Positions 1 through 11,173 are shown, counted from the stretch's first letter. The stretch: 36,910 bases of DNA from an uncultured Neomegalonema sp. (GCA_937974055.1 CALJIU010000300.1:1-36910), one strand, 5' to 3'. The notes: generated by a model from the sequence alone, not told the origin. Numbers and translations: made by a program.

Positions 1-341
1 CCGGGCGCAGTCGGTATCACCGGACCCACCCGCCGCCTCGGATCGAACAGCAGAAAAGACGGTATCCGCCCCTCGCCTTTACCTTTCGGAATCGGTGCGG
101 CGGGTGCCGCGCGCTTCGCCACCGGCGGCACGCTCAACCCATGCGCCGCAATCGCAATCAACCGCCGCGCTGCCGCCTCCGCAGGCCGCAACGTGGCCAG
201 CGCAGTAGACCGCACATGCCGCAGCACCGTCTCCCCAGCCCCCAGCACGACCCCCGCCAGCACGCGCAGCAGCGCGAGCCGGTTGATCTCGATGCAAAGG
301 GGCCAGTCATAGGAAATAGCGATGTGCTCCTGTTGATACAA
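1..341 (-). CDS. Partial hypothetical protein, truncated at the window edge; start uncertain (possible TTG at 341)
   Basis: Reverse-strand frame reads ...YDWPLCIEINRLALLRVLAGVVLGAGETVLRHVRSTALATLRPAEAAARRLIAIAAHGLSVPPVAKRAAPAAPIPKGKGEGRIPSFLLFDPRRRVGPVIPTAPG with no stop to the edge. Composition looks coding; family not recognised. Confidence 0.4.
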   Translation of the reverse strand, partial: MYQQEHIAISYDWPLCIEINRLALLRVLAGVVLGAGETVLRHVRSTALATLRPAEAAARRLIAIAAHGLSVPPVAKRAAPAAPIPKGKGEGRIPSFLLFDPRRRVGPVIPTAP

Positions 342-463
342 AACAGGAACAAAAATGCACATCACGACAGACCTGTCAAGCGTGCGGTGGCACGACCCGG
401 CAATTGCCGTGGGTGGCGCAAGAAGGATACCGCGATCAGGTCGCGGTATCACCAATTCGAGGA

Positions 464-1090
464 TCAGCCGCCCGTCCGGCGCACATCCTCTTCGGGATAG
501 GCCAGATAATCCGAGCCTTCATAGGCGCTGTGACATTCGTTACATGCTTTATACACGTTCACCGCCAACGGCTTTCCGTTTGGCTGCACGGCCATGTAAT
601 ACCAGTCATTCGTGCGGGGCGACGTGCCTTCCGCGACCTTCTGCATGAAGAAGACCGGGCCATGCTTCGTCTTGCCGTCATCGCCGACGCTGAAGCTTTC
701 CTTCGCGATCACGGTCCCGGCGGGCATCTTCGCGCCTTCGTCCTTGAACTGGGTGTATTCCGCCGCACCCACCGAATTGACATAGGTGAACAGGAACCGC
801 TCGCCATGCACGCCCGGATCGGCGGGCAGGGTGCTGGCCGGGGTCCAGGTGCGGAATTGCTCCACGAATTCCAGCGGCACCCATTTCTTCGGCCCGGTCA
901 GGTATCCCCGGCCCATATCATCGGCGATGCACAGGTAAATCTGATGCGCATCGGCATTCGTCATCTCGTCGCGCGGGACCGTCAGGTTACAGTTTTCATC
1001 CACATGGCTATGCCCGGCGGCGTTGAGAAATCCGGTGCTGGCGACCATACCGCCGAGGGCGGCCAGTCCAATCAAAATCGTCCGTTTCAA
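464..1090 (-). CDS. Cytochrome P460-like periplasmic haem protein, likely TTG start after GGGAGTG
   Basis: Translation from TTG: (M)[28 protein letters not shown]..., signal peptide-like N-terminus; C-terminal CNECH (CxxCH) haem motif; P460-like '[24 protein letters not shown]'. Confidence 0.75.
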   Translation of the reverse strand: MKRTILIGLAALGGMVASTGFLNAAGHSHVDENCNLTVPRDEMTNADAHQIYLCIADDMGRGYLTGPKKWVPLEFVEQFRTWTPASTLPADPGVHGERFLFTYVNSVGAAEYTQFKDEGAKMPAGTVIAKESFSVGDDGKTKHGPVFFMQKVAEGTSPRTNDWYYMAVQPNGKPLAVNVYKACNECHSAYEGSDYLAYPEEDVRRTGG

Positions 1091-1268
1091 GTTTTCACTC
1101 CCCAATACAGTTGCGAAACGCACCGTACACGGTCTTGTCCGCAGGAAAAGGCAAGATGTCGCACTTTGCCGTGATGGCCGCTCGATTGTTGTCTGTGGAC
1201 CGCTCACCACTGGACGGCACGGACAAAATGGCCTTTATGACGCTCCAGACACGAATGAGGGATCGACC

Positions 1269-3005
1269 ATGGACATCTTCGCCGAATTACGGGGCACCGT
1301 GCTTGCCGCATTGGACGCGATGGACCTGCCCGATGGCCTGAAGACCGATGCGGTCAGCGCCGAACCGCCCCGCGACGCCAGCCACGGCGACGTCGCCTCG
1401 AATGCTGCGATGGTCATCGCCAAGCAGGCGGGCATGAAACCGCGCGATCTGGCCGAAGGACTGGCCGCCCGCCTGAAAGACGATCCGCGCATCGACACCG
1501 TCGACGTGGCGGGACCGGGCTTTCTCAACCTGCGTCTGTCGCAGGAATTCTGGCAGTCGCGGGTGGCCGATGCCCTGCGCGCGGGCGAGGCTTACGGACG
1601 CTCGGATATCGGCACGGGCCGCAGCGTGAACGTCGAATACGTCTCCGCCAACCCCACTGGTCCCCTGCATGTCGGCCATACGCGCGGCGCGGTTTTCGGC
1701 GATGCGCTGGCATCCCTGCTGGAATATGCGGGCTATACCGTCACGCGCGAATACTACATCAATGACGGCGGCAGTCAGGTCGACACCCTCGCCCGTTCCG
1801 CCTTCGCCCGGTATCAGCAGGCCCATGGCCACGATATCGAGATCGCCGAGGGGCTTTATCCCGGCGATTACCTCGTGCCGATTGGCGAGAAGATGAAGGC
1901 CGAATTCGGGGATCGCTTCCTCGACCAGACCGAGGAGCAATGGCTGCCCGAAGTGCGCCCTTTCGCCACCGACGCGATGATGGACATGATCCGCGCCGAT
2001 CTGGCCAGCCTCGGCGTCGTGATGGATGTGTTCTTCTCCGAAAAATCGCTCTACGGCACCGGCCTGATCGAAAAGGCCATCGGTGAACTCGACTCCAAGG
2101 GTCTGATATACGAGGGCGTGCTGGAGCCGCCGAAGGGCAAGAAGCCCGACGATTGGGAACCACGCGAACAGACGTTGTTCAAATCCACCGATTACGGCGA
2201 TGACGTCGACCGCCCGATCAAGAAATCGAATGGCGATTGGACCTATTTCGCCCCCGACATCGCCTATCACTACGACAAGCTGCAACGCGCCGACGAACTC
2301 ATCAACGTCTTCGGCGCGGATCACAGTGGCTATATCAAGCGGATGAAGGCCGCCTGCAAGGCGCTGGGCGACGGCACCGACCGCCTCGACATCAAGATCA
2401 CGCAGCTCGTCAAACTGATGAAGGGCGGCGAGGAATTGAAGATGTCCAAACGCTCCGGCACCTTCGTCACCCTCGCCGAGTTGATCGAGGAGGTCGGGGC
2501 CGATGTGGTGCGCTTCGTCATGCTGACCCGCAAAAACGATGCGTCCTTCGATTTCGACTTCGACAAGGCGCTGGAGCAATCCAAGGACAACCCGGTCTTC
2601 TACGTCCAATACGCCCATGCCCGCGTCTGTTCTGCCCTGCGCAGGGCGGCGGAAGAAGTGCCCGACGTGCCGACGGATGACGCGACCCTCGCCGCCGCCG
2701 ACCTGTCATCCCTGACCCATCCGGGCGAGTTGGCCCTCGTCGCGAAGATCGCGGAATGGCCGCGTCAGATGCGTCAGGCGGCGGATTCGCACGAACCGCA
2801 CCGGGTCGCCTTCTACCTCTACGACCTCGCATCGGCCTTCCACGCCCTCTACAATATGGGCCAGAAAAACCCCGATTTGCGCTTCATTCAGCCCGAAGAT
2901 GCGGCAGCCACCACCGCCCGCCTTGCCCTCGCACGCGCCAGCGCCTTAACTATTTCCAACGGTTTGGGCATCTTGGGCGTGACGCCGATGCAGGAAATGC
3001 GGTAA
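1269..3005 (+). CDS. argS: Arginyl-tRNA synthetase
   Basis: [18 protein letters not shown]...; HIGH-like '[18 protein letters not shown]', '[12 protein letters not shown]', C-terminal DALR region ending [12 protein letters not shown]. Start taken at ATG 1269 inside the longer ORF. Confidence 0.97.
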   Translation: MDIFAELRGTVLAALDAMDLPDGLKTDAVSAEPPRDASHGDVASNAAMVIAKQAGMKPRDLAEGLAARLKDDPRIDTVDVAGPGFLNLRLSQEFWQSRVADALRAGEAYGRSDIGTGRSVNVEYVSANPTGPLHVGHTRGAVFGDALASLLEYAGYTVTREYYINDGGSQVDTLARSAFARYQQAHGHDIEIAEGLYPGDYLVPIGEKMKAEFGDRFLDQTEEQWLPEVRPFATDAMMDMIRADLASLGVVMDVFFSEKSLYGTGLIEKAIGELDSKGLIYEGVLEPPKGKKPDDWEPREQTLFKSTDYGDDVDRPIKKSNGDWTYFAPDIAYHYDKLQRADELINVFGADHSGYIKRMKAACKALGDGTDRLDIKITQLVKLMKGGEELKMSKRSGTFVTLAELIEEVGADVVRFVMLTRKNDASFDFDFDKALEQSKDNPVFYVQYAHARVCSALRRAAEEVPDVPTDDATLAAADLSSLTHPGELALVAKIAEWPRQMRQAADSHEPHRVAFYLYDLASAFHALYNMGQKNPDLRFIQPEDAAATTARLALARASALTISNGLGILGVTPMQEMR

Positions 3006-3093
3006 GGTTACTGAAATATTGCTTTGTCAAGGAAGCGCGTCGGATCGGGCGGGTCGGCGTGCGGTGTACAGATAAAAACCGCCGGGCAGGACC

Positions 3094-4329
3094 ATGAGCA
3101 TGGATCGAGATAGCTACGATGACGTGGATGACGACCGGGGCGTGGTCGCGGGCAGCAGCGGTGGGGCCATTCTTGGCGTGCTGATGACGCTCGTGATTGG
3201 GTGCGGTCTGGTATTCGCCGCCTACAAACTGGGCCAGCGCACCAGCGTCGATGACCCCCCTCTCCTGATCGCCGATGCGCAGGAGGCGAAGATGGCACCG
3301 CTCGACGAGGGCGGCACCCCCATCGCCAATCAGGACAACGATGCCTACACGATGGTCGATGGCGCACGTAACGACGGTGTTGCCTCCGGCGAGATCGACG
3401 GTGTGCTCGTGACCGACCGTCTGCCCGCGCGCGAACTCGACCCGACCAGCGCCTTGGCCGTGACGGCGGCGCAGCAGGACGCCTTGCGCATCGACGAGTT
3501 GCAGCCCGCCCCTGAACTGCGTGGCCAGCCCTCGCTCACCGACAATGACGCCCCCGACCGTAGCGATGAATTGCAGCTTGCGGGTGGTGCCGATGTGACT
3601 CAGGCCACCGACGCCGCCGTGCTGGGCGCTGCCGATGCGGCAAATGCCGCGCGTAATGCCGCCGCTGGCGCGGTCACGAATGGAACGCAGCAGGTTGCCG
3701 GGCTGGTACCGTCCACCCCTGCGGTTCCTTCGTTCAACACGGGCCTGACGGCGCAGACCCCGGCAGTGCCGCCCCTCGTGCGCAGCCCGGACACCACCAT
3801 CGCCGTAGCCCCCGCCGCCGCCCCCGGTCCTCTGACCGAGGAGACGTTTGGTGCGGGCATCGTCGCGCCTTTGCCGCGCAGCAAGCCGGATCTTGGCCCG
3901 TCGATTACTTCTGCCGGTCGCACCGTGACCGCGCCGTCTCCGGTGCCGCTCAACCGGGTGCCCTCCGCAGCGGTTGCCACCACTATCGTGCCGAACAACC
4001 CGCTGCTGCCCGGACAGGCCGCTGCACCCACGCTTCAGGCCCAGCCTGTGCGCGTGCCTATCCCCGCGCAGCCGCTCAACGATGCGCAGGTGCAGCTAGG
4101 CGCGATGCCATCCCCCGATCTGGTGCGTGATCGGTGGCGGGCGTTGCAGGCACAGCACCCGGACCTTCTGGCACGCCTCGGTATCCAAGTGCAGGCGATC
4201 CGCACGGCCCAGGGGCAAGAGCTTCACCGCCTGCGTGCCGGGCCGCTGCCCACCACCCAAGCGGCGGCACAGCTTTGTGCGCAGCTTCGCGGTCGCGGCG
4301 TCGAGTGCTTCGTCCCCGCACGCCGCTGA
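3094..4329 (+). CDS. SPOR-domain membrane protein
   Basis: N-terminal TM (GGAILGVLMTLVIGCGLVFAAYKLG), low-complexity linker, C-terminal SPOR-like 'RLGIQVQAIRTAQGQELHRLRAGPLPTTQAAAQLCAQLRGRGVECFVPARR'; located between argS and nagZ. Confidence 0.85.
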   Translation: MSMDRDSYDDVDDDRGVVAGSSGGAILGVLMTLVIGCGLVFAAYKLGQRTSVDDPPLLIADAQEAKMAPLDEGGTPIANQDNDAYTMVDGARNDGVASGEIDGVLVTDRLPARELDPTSALAVTAAQQDALRIDELQPAPELRGQPSLTDNDAPDRSDELQLAGGADVTQATDAAVLGAADAANAARNAAAGAVTNGTQQVAGLVPSTPAVPSFNTGLTAQTPAVPPLVRSPDTTIAVAPAAAPGPLTEETFGAGIVAPLPRSKPDLGPSITSAGRTVTAPSPVPLNRVPSAAVATTIVPNNPLLPGQAAAPTLQAQPVRVPIPAQPLNDAQVQLGAMPSPDLVRDRWRALQAQHPDLLARLGIQVQAIRTAQGQELHRLRAGPLPTTQAAAQLCAQLRGRGVECFVPARR

Positions 4330-4339
4330 CGCGCCGCTG

Positions 4340-5350
4340 ATGACCGCCGCCGCGATCTTCGGATGCGCCGGTCCCGTTCTCAGCGGGGCCGAGCGCGATT
4401 TTTTCCGTCAGGTGGACCCGTGGGGGTTTATCCTCTTCGCCCGCAATATCGAGACGCCCGATCAGGTGCGCGCCCTCACCACCGCCCTGCGCGATTCGGT
4501 CGGGCGCGATGCCCCGATCCTCATCGACCAAGAAGGGGGCCGTGTCGCCCGCTTGCGCCCACCCCAATGGCGCGGGTGGGGACCGGCCCTCGATACCGCT
4601 GACGCCGCCGGACTGACCGAAGATGAACGCTGCGAGGCGCTGCGCCTGCGCTACGCCCTCATCGGGGCCGAACTCGCGGGCGTGGGTATCGACGTCAACT
4701 GCGCCCCCCTTCTGGATATCCGTACCCCCGGTGCCCATGACATCATCGGTGACCGCGCCCTTGGCACTGACGCCGATGCCGTCATTCGGCGGGGCAGGGC
4801 GGTCCATGACGGTCTGCTCGATGCGGGCGTACTGCCCGTTATCAAACACGTTCCCGGCCATGGGCGGGCAGGGGCCGACAGCCACCTCGACCTGCCGGTG
4901 GTCGATACCCCCCTTGCCGAACTGGCCAAGACCGATTTCCGCCCTTTCGCGGCCCTTGCCGATGCGCCCCTCGCGATGACCGCGCATATCGTCTATCCCG
5001 CCCTCGACCCCGATGCCTGCGCCACCCTCTCGCCCATCGTCATCGACCATATTCGCCAGACACTTGGCCTGACCGGCCTGTTGATGAGCGACGATCTGTC
5101 GATGCACGCCCTGTCCGGCGATTTCGGCCAGCGCACGATCCGCACCCTTGATGCCGGATGCGATCTCGTCCTGCATTGCAATGGCGACATGGCCGAGATG
5201 CAGCCCATCGCCGCTGCCCTGCGCCCCCTCACCCCCGCCGCCGAGGCGCGCAGCACCCACGCGCTCGCCCTACGAGGCCGTGATATCGACGCCCTCGCTC
5301 TTGCCGAACGTTATGCCGGTCTGGCCGAAAAGGGCGGTATCCATGCCTGA
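4340..5350 (+). CDS. nagZ: Beta-N-acetylhexosaminidase, GH3
   Basis: 'DQEGGRVARLRPP', 'KHVPGHGRAGADSHLDLP', 'LMSDDLSMHAL' motifs; start ATG 4340. Confidence 0.95.
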   Translation: MTAAAIFGCAGPVLSGAERDFFRQVDPWGFILFARNIETPDQVRALTTALRDSVGRDAPILIDQEGGRVARLRPPQWRGWGPALDTADAAGLTEDERCEALRLRYALIGAELAGVGIDVNCAPLLDIRTPGAHDIIGDRALGTDADAVIRRGRAVHDGLLDAGVLPVIKHVPGHGRAGADSHLDLPVVDTPLAELAKTDFRPFAALADAPLAMTAHIVYPALDPDACATLSPIVIDHIRQTLGLTGLLMSDDLSMHALSGDFGQRTIRTLDAGCDLVLHCNGDMAEMQPIAAALRPLTPAAEARSTHALALRGRDIDALALAERYAGLAEKGGIHA

Positions 5351-6122
5351 TGCGCCCGAAGCCGACACCCCCCAGACCGATACGGCAGAATCGAACTCCC
5401 TCCTCCTCGATATCGACGGGTTCGAGGGACCGCTCGACCTGCTCCTCACCCTCGCGCGTCAGCAAAAGGTCGACTTGCGCCACGTCTCGATCCTGCAACT
5501 CGCCGATCACTACCTCGCTTTCATCGATGCCGCGCGTGACCTGCAACTCGAAATCGCCGCCGATTACCTCGTCACCGCCGCATGGCTCGCCTATCTCAAA
5601 TCGCGCCTGCTTCTGCCGCCCGACCCCACGGACGAAGACGCCCCCGATGCCGAAGAAATGGCCCGCCGCCTCGCGTTCCAGCTTCAGCGGCTAGAGGCCA
5701 TGCGCGCCGCCGCCACTCGCCTGATGGCCCGCGACCGGGTGGGCCGCGACGTCTTCGTGCGCGGTGCGCCCGATCCCATCACCGTCAACCGCCAGACCGA
5801 ATGGCGCGCGACCCTGCTCGACCTGCTGCAAGCCTACGCCCGGTGCAAGACCAAGGCGGCCTACACTCCCCTGCATGTCGAACGCCCCAAGATTTACGCG
5901 ATGGAGGACGCCCTGCGCCGCCTCGGTGTCACCCTCGGCACGGCCCTCGACTGGACCACGCTACAGGCGTTCCTGCCCGAAGATTGGCGCGAACCCCGTC
6001 TCGTCCGCTCCGCTATGGCCAGCACCTTCGCCGCCTCGCTCGAACTTGCCCGCGACGGCATCGTCTCCCTGCGCCAGAGCGAACCTTTCGGCACCATCGA
6101 ATTGCGCAAGACCGCCCCGTGA
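5343..6122 (+). CDS. scpA: Segregation and condensation protein A
   Basis: 'FEGPLDLLLTLARQQKVDLRHVSILQLADHYLAFI' and 'YLVTAAWLAYLKSRLLLP'; start ATG overlaps the nagZ stop. Confidence 0.95.
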   Translation: MPDAPEADTPQTDTAESNSLLLDIDGFEGPLDLLLTLARQQKVDLRHVSILQLADHYLAFIDAARDLQLEIAADYLVTAAWLAYLKSRLLLPPDPTDEDAPDAEEMARRLAFQLQRLEAMRAAATRLMARDRVGRDVFVRGAPDPITVNRQTEWRATLLDLLQAYARCKTKAAYTPLHVERPKIYAMEDALRRLGVTLGTALDWTTLQAFLPEDWREPRLVRSAMASTFAASLELARDGIVSLRQSEPFGTIELRKTAP

Positions 6123-6763
6123 GTACCGAAGAATCCCTCCAATTCGCCCCGCCTACCCTTGATGAGCAGGAGCGGATGGTCGAAGCGATGCTCTTTTCCT
6201 CCACCGAACCGCTTTCGGCGGAGGCGATGGAAAAGCGGATGCCAACCGGATCGAACGCCGCCGAAGTCCTGCGCCGGTTGGAGCGTCACTACGAAGGCCG
6301 GGGCGTGGCCCTTATCCGTGTCGCCGGGAAATGGGCCTTCCGCACCGCCTCCGACCTCGGTTTTCTGCTGCGCAGCGAGGAGACGGCAACGAAAAAGCTG
6401 TCCCGCGCCGCCGTCGAAACCCTGTCCATCATCGCCTATCACCAGCCCGTCACTCGCGCCGAGATCGAGGAAGTGCGCGGCGTCGCCGTCTCACGCGGCA
6501 CGCTCGACCTGTTGCTCGACATGGAATGGATACGGCTGGGCCGCCGCCGCGAGTCGCCGGGCCGCCCCGTCACCTTCGTCACGACCGAAGGCTTCCTCGA
6601 CCATTTCGGCCTCGACAGCACCCGCGATTTACCGGGCTTGGACGAATTGAAAGCCGCCGGTCTGCTCGACGCCCAGCCCAAGGGCGGCTTCGCCGTCCGC
6701 GACGCCCCTGAAGAGGACGAGGATGACGACACTCCAGAGGACGATCAGGCCGATCTGTTCTGA
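6119..6763 (+). CDS. scpB: Segregation and condensation protein B
   Basis: GTG start overlapping the scpA stop (GTGA); 'MVEAMLFSSTEPLSAEAM', 'LSRAAVETLSIIAYHQPVTRAEIEEVRGV', 'GRPVTFVTTEGFLDHFGL'. Confidence 0.95.
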   Translation: MSTEESLQFAPPTLDEQERMVEAMLFSSTEPLSAEAMEKRMPTGSNAAEVLRRLERHYEGRGVALIRVAGKWAFRTASDLGFLLRSEETATKKLSRAAVETLSIIAYHQPVTRAEIEEVRGVAVSRGTLDLLLDMEWIRLGRRRESPGRPVTFVTTEGFLDHFGLDSTRDLPGLDELKAAGLLDAQPKGGFAVRDAPEEDEDDDTPEDDQADLF

Positions 6764-6779
6764 CTTTCTGGAACCCTCT

Positions 6780-6820
6780 CCCGCTTGCGGGCGAGGGCGG
6801 GGCGAGGGCAGCGGTATCTG
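6780..6820. repeat. Intergenic REP-like palindrome
   Basis: CCCTCTCCCGCTTGCGGGCGAGGG forms CCCTC/GAGGG plus CCCGC/GCGGG arms between the convergent scpB and deaminase genes. Confidence 0.4.
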
Positions 6821-6853
6821 AAGGTGCGACGGCGGTCGGAGCGTAGAAAACGC

Positions 6854-7969
6854 TCACCCCCCGAAATGCTTCGACAGCTTCAACCCCTGCCCCTGATAAT
6901 TCGACTTCACCGGACCCCCGCCATACAGGATATCCGGGGCCGCTTGCATCGGTTCATACAGCAGCCGCCCGACTACCTGCCCATGCTCCAGCGCAAAGGG
7001 CGTTTCGTGGCAGCGCACCTCCAGCACGCCCCGCGCGCCGCTACCCCCCACCGCCGCATGGCCGAAGCCGGGATCGAAGAATCCTGCGTAATGCACCCGA
7101 AATTCGCCGACCAGCGCCGAATACGGCACCATCTCGGCGGCGGCGCAGGGCGGCACATGCACCGCTTCGCGCGACGCCAGAATGTAGAACGCCCCCGGAT
7201 CGAGGATCAGCCGCCCCTTGCTGTCGGTGTAAAGCGTGTCCCAGAACTCCGCCGGGTCATACGCCCCGATCCTTTCCAGATCGATCAGCGCCGAGTGCCG
7301 CTTCGCGCGATATCCCACCGGCCCGCCCTCGCTACCCAGCAAATCGACGCTGAAACTCACCCCGCTTTCGGCAGGGTCGCGCCCCATCGACAAGGGTGCG
7401 CCGTCCAATTGCACGAGGCTATGTTCGGCGTGAAGCGCGGCCAATTCATCCGACCCATACGCCGCTTCGCCCGCGCGGAACCGTATCTGGTTCAGCCGCA
7501 CCCCCGTCCGGGCCAGCACGCTGAAGGTCCGTGGCGAAATCTCGGCATAAAGCGGCCCGGTATAGCCCGCATCCAGCCGGTCGAACTCGGTCGCCCCATC
7601 CCCGATCAACCGCGTGAACAAATCCAGCCGCCCGGTCGAGCTTTTCGCGTTGGCGGCGGCGCTGATCCCGGCGGGCAGGGCCAGCCGCTCCTGCAATGGC
7701 ACCAGATACACGCACCCCGTCTCCAGCACCGCTCCGGCGGTCAGGTCGATTGCGTGCATCGAGAAATCGGTCAGCCGGTCGCGCACCGCATTGCCGCCAC
7801 CCGGCAGGAAACTGGCGCGGATGCGATAGGCGATATCGCCGAGGCGAAGATCGAGGCTGGCGGGTTGTATCTGACCGTCGGCAAAGGGCGTATCGGCGGT
7901 AATCGCGCCGGTTTCGGTCAGGGACCGGATCGCTTGAGACGGAAGAACACCGGAACCGTTCTTCTGCAT
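6854..7969 (-). CDS. 2'-deoxycytidine 5'-triphosphate deaminase, DCD family
   Basis: MQKNGSGVLPSQAIRSLTETGAI...PASLDLRLGDIAYRI...GISAAANAKSSTGRLDLFTRLIGDG...TGPLYAEISPRTFSVLARTGVRLNQIRF; double DCD-like organisation. Start at 7969, or 7981 for MGYEMQ. Confidence 0.85.
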   Translation of the reverse strand: MQKNGSGVLPSQAIRSLTETGAITADTPFADGQIQPASLDLRLGDIAYRIRASFLPGGGNAVRDRLTDFSMHAIDLTAGAVLETGCVYLVPLQERLALPAGISAAANAKSSTGRLDLFTRLIGDGATEFDRLDAGYTGPLYAEISPRTFSVLARTGVRLNQIRFRAGEAAYGSDELAALHAEHSLVQLDGAPLSMGRDPAESGVSFSVDLLGSEGGPVGYRAKRHSALIDLERIGAYDPAEFWDTLYTDSKGRLILDPGAFYILASREAVHVPPCAAAEMVPYSALVGEFRVHYAGFFDPGFGHAAVGGSGARGVLEVRCHETPFALEHGQVVGRLLYEPMQAAPDILYGGGPVKSNYQGQGLKLSKHFGG

Positions 7970-7992
7970 CTCATAACCCATGCGGTGAAAAG

Positions 7993-8069
7993 TGGTCGGG
8001 CTAGCAGGATTTGAACCTACGACCTTTCGTCCCCCAGACGAACGCGCTACCAAGCTGCGCTATAGCCCG
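7993..8069 (-). tRNA. tRNA-Pro (anticodon GGG), CCA encoded
   Basis: Reverse strand CGGGCTATAGCGCAGCTTGGTAGCGCGTTCGTCTGGGGGACGAAAGGTCGTAGGTTCAAATCCTGCTAGCCCGACCA: acceptor CGGGCTA/TAGCCCG, anticodon stem TTCGT/ACGAA with loop CTGGGGG, T-arm GGTTCAAATCC. Confidence 0.95.
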
Positions 8070-8116
8070 ACAATGGTGGTGTCTTAGCGCCCCGCGATGC
8101 GGAGCGCAATGGCCGA

Positions 8117-8569
8117 TCACGCCGCAGCGCGACCATTTTCGATGAGGCTGCCGCGCAGCGCGACCAATGCGTCGAGTGCCTTGCGAAGCGCCTTCTTCTC
8201 GGCGGCGGACATCGGCAACGGCCCATCGGCCCGTTCGGTCGCGGCGGCAACGGCCTCGACCGGCACATCCTGCTGCACCAGCGACGTCACGACCGGCACG
8301 CCGTCCGACCGTTCGGTAATCGCTTTTACGCCCTGTTCCTTCAGGGCTTTCTGCACGCCCTTGATGGAAAAGCCGTCGACATGAAGCATCTCGCGAACAC
8401 CCCTCAACAGAGAGATATCTTCAGGTCGATAATACCGGCGGCCCCCGCCACGCTTCATGGGCTTGACCTGTGGAAACTTGGTTTCCCAGAATCTCAGCAC
8501 ATGGGCAGGCACTTCCAGTTCCTTCGACACTTCGCTGATCGTGCGAAACGCTTTCTCGGATTTCGTCAT
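8117..8569 (-). CDS. MerR-family transcriptional regulator
   Basis: '[55 protein letters not shown]' MerR helix-turn-helix; next to ihfA. Confidence 0.93.
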   Translation of the reverse strand: MTKSEKAFRTISEVSKELEVPAHVLRFWETKFPQVKPMKRGGGRRYYRPEDISLLRGVREMLHVDGFSIKGVQKALKEQGVKAITERSDGVPVVTSLVQQDVPVEAVAAATERADGPLPMSAAEKKALRKALDALVALRGSLIENGRAAA

Positions 8570-8633
8570 TCAGTCGCTCCAGCCACCCGTTGCCCCGTTT
8601 CCAATCCCTGCCCGATCCCCCGACCGGACATGC

Positions 8634-8942
8634 TCATTCGGCGTTTGTCGTCTCGCCGTTTATCTTATCTTTCAGCACGTGCGAGGGCCGGAATACCAGC
8701 ACCCTGCGCGGATGAATCGGCGCTTCTTCACCCGTCTTCGGGTTGCGGCCTATCCGGCCCGCCTTTTCGCGAACGCTAAAGGTGCCGAAGGATGAAATCT
8801 TCACCTTCTCGCCCTTCGTCAGCACATCTGAAATGTGGTCTAAAACGGACTCGACCATCTGTGCGGATTCGTTCCGCGACAGGCCGAGTTCCCGGTAAAC
8901 CGCCTCGCTGAGATCCGCGCGCGTGATCGTTTTTGTCGTCAT
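8634..8942 (-). CDS. ihfA: Integration host factor subunit alpha
   Basis: [99 protein letters not shown] signature. Confidence 0.96.
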   Translation of the reverse strand: MTTKTITRADLSEAVYRELGLSRNESAQMVESVLDHISDVLTKGEKVKISSFGTFSVREKAGRIGRNPKTGEEAPIHPRRVLVFRPSHVLKDKINGETTNAE

Positions 8943-9113
8943 CGTGACACCCGCCTTCCCCGTAAGCTCCCCCAAACTATTCGTGAAGTCTGAAAAGAGT
9001 CAATATACAAAGGTGGTTAGAGTGCAATCCGATGGGATGAGTCACGATGTGCAGGCAAATGTACACACTTATGGCGATTTCTGGGCAAGATCGCGGGTTG
9101 CGCAGGCATGGTT

Positions 9114-10091
9114 CTACCAGCGCAGCGCGGCTGCACCCCATGTGAACCCGCCGCCCATCGCCTCCAGCAACAGCAGGTCGCCGGGCTGAATTCGCCCATC
9201 CCGAATCGCAACGTCCAGCGCCAGCGGAATCGATGCGGCGGAGGTGTTGGCATGGTCCTGCACCGTCACGATCACCCGCTCCATCGGTACGCCGATCTTC
9301 TGCGCCGTACTGGCGATGATGCGGGCATTCGCCTGATGCGGGATCACCCATGACACATCATCCGATGTCAGGCCCGCCGTGGCCAGCGCCGCCTCGCCAA
9401 TCTCGGCAAGGTTACGCACCGCGTGCTTGAACACCTCGCGCCCATTCATGCGCAGATGCCCCGCAACCCCGGTCGAGGACGGTCCACCATCGACATAGAG
9501 CGCCGTATTATGCTGCCCGTCCGACCGCAATTCGGTGCTCAATACACCCCGGTCATCGGTGGTCCCGGTCCCGTCTTCGCCGCGCAGGACGACCGCCCCC
9601 GCGCCGTCACCGAACAGGACGCAGGTGGCCCGGTCCGACCAGTCGAGGATACGCGAGAACGTCTCGGCCCCGATCACGACCGCCCCACGCGCTTTGCCCG
9701 TCTCGATGAATTGCGTTGCCACCGTCAGCGCATAGACGAAGCCGGAGCAGACCGCCTGCACGTCGAAGGCGCAGCCGTGCTTCATGCCCAGATTATGCTG
9801 TACCCGCGTGGCGGTGGAGGGAAAGGTCTGGTCCGGCGTGGCCGTGGCCAGCACGATCAGGTCGATATCCCCGACATCCATCCCCGCCATGGCCAGCGCG
9901 CGCCGCGCGGCATCGGTGGCAAGGTCTGAGGTCAACTGGCCATCGGCGGCGATGTGGCGTTGGTGAATGCCGGTTCGCTCTACGATCCAGTCATGGGTGG
10001 TGTCCACGCTTGCGGCCAGTTCCGTATTCGTCACGACCCGTTCGGGCAGGGCGGCACCGGCGCCCATGGCTACGGCACGGCGCACGCTCAT
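9114..10091 (-). CDS. fabH: Beta-ketoacyl-ACP synthase III
   Basis: '[15 protein letters not shown]', '[13 protein letters not shown]', '[19 protein letters not shown]', '[13 protein letters not shown]'. Confidence 0.97.
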   Translation of the reverse strand: MSVRRAVAMGAGAALPERVVTNTELAASVDTTHDWIVERTGIHQRHIAADGQLTSDLATDAARRALAMAGMDVGDIDLIVLATATPDQTFPSTATRVQHNLGMKHGCAFDVQAVCSGFVYALTVATQFIETGKARGAVVIGAETFSRILDWSDRATCVLFGDGAGAVVLRGEDGTGTTDDRGVLSTELRSDGQHNTALYVDGGPSSTGVAGHLRMNGREVFKHAVRNLAEIGEAALATAGLTSDDVSWVIPHQANARIIASTAQKIGVPMERVIVTVQDHANTSAASIPLALDVAIRDGRIQPGDLLLLEAMGGGFTWGAAALRW

Positions 10092-11173
10092 TGGTCGTCC
10101 TCGGCGGGGGCGGGCGAATCGGACGCGGCCTTGATCGAGTCGAGAGAGAATTCCAACTGTCCGGCGATGCGGTTGATGACATCGGCGCGGGACATGGTGG
10201 CGGCCAATTCGACGGCGGCGGAGAACCCTGTCGCATCTGCCGACCCGTGGCTCTTCACCGCCAGCCCGTCCAGCCCAAGGAACACCCCGCCATTCACGCG
10301 GCGCGGATCGATCCGGCGTTTCAGCCGTCGCAGCGAGCCGATTGCGAACAACGCGGCAAGGCGGCTGGTCCAGTCATGCTCGAACGCGCCGCGCAGGTGG
10401 CCGCTGATGAACTGCGCGATCCCTTCGGCGGATTTCAGCGCGACATTGCCGGTGAACCCATCGGTCACGATCACATCGGCGGCCCCGGTCGGAATGGCGT
10501 TCGCCTCGATGAAGCCGGTGAATTCAAACCCGCTATCGTCACGTTTGGCCATCTCGCGCAGGATTTCGGCGGCTTCCTTGACCTCCGGGCGGCCTTTCGT
10601 TTCCTCGACCCCGACATTCAGCACCGCGACGCGCGGGCGGTCTGCCCCCAGCGCGATGCGGGCGTATTCGGTTCCCATCACGGCATATTTGGCAAGGTCG
10701 GCGGCATCAGCGCGGACATCGGCCCCCATATCCAGCACGATGCAATGCTCGCGCTGTCCCCGTGTCGGCCACAGGGCGGCGATTGCGGGGCGGTCAACGC
10801 CATTGGCCCGGCGCAGGCAGAACAACGCCATCGCCATCATCGCGCCCGTATTCCCGGCGGAAACCATCGCGGAGGCTTCGCCATCGCGCACCGATTCGAG
10901 CGCCCGCCACAAACTCGAAGCCCGCCCACGCCTAACGGCGACGGCGGGCTTTGCGTCCATCTCGATAACATCGTCGGTATGGCGAATTTCGTATCGCCCC
11001 TCCAGAACGCGCGTGCGTTTCGTGAAGTGCGGTTCGATCTCTTCGGCCCTGCCATGCAGCAGAAAGCGAATATCGGGATCGACCCTCGCGAGGGCGGCAA
11101 TGCCGTTTATGACGCTGGCGGGAGCATTGTCCCCGCCCATGGCATCGATAGAGAGGGTGATTTCATGGCCCAT
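10088..11173 (-). CDS. plsX: Phosphate acyltransferase PlsX
   Basis: '[21 protein letters not shown]', '[13 protein letters not shown]', '[15 protein letters not shown]'; 4-bp overlap with fabH. Confidence 0.96.
   Translation of the reverse strand: MGHEITLSIDAMGGDNAPASVINGIAALARVDPDIRFLLHGRAEEIEPHFTKRTRVLEGRYEIRHTDDVIEMDAKPAVAVRRGRASSLWRALESVRDGEASAMVSAGNTGAMMAMALFCLRRANGVDRPAIAALWPTRGQREHCIVLDMGADVRADAADLAKYAVMGTEYARIALGADRPRVAVLNVGVEETKGRPEVKEAAEILREMAKRDDSGFEFTGFIEANAIPTGAADVIVTDGFTGNVALKSAEGIAQFISGHLRGAFEHDWTSRLAALFAIGSLRRLKRRIDPRRVNGGVFLGLDGLAVKSHGSADATGFSAAVELAATMSRADVINRIAGQLEFSLDSIKAASDSPAPAEDDQ

Noticed and set aside
1287-2618. 443-aa minus-strand ORF opposite argS
   Set aside because: Fully antisense to a confidently identified gene; GC-rich shadow ORF.
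4076-5260. 394-aa minus-strand ORF opposite nagZ
   Set aside because: Antisense shadow of nagZ with low-complexity Gly/Arg composition.
7970-8053. N-terminal extension of the deaminase ORF to 8053
   Set aside because: These codons run through the tRNA-Pro gene on the same strand; the real start is at 7969 or 7981.
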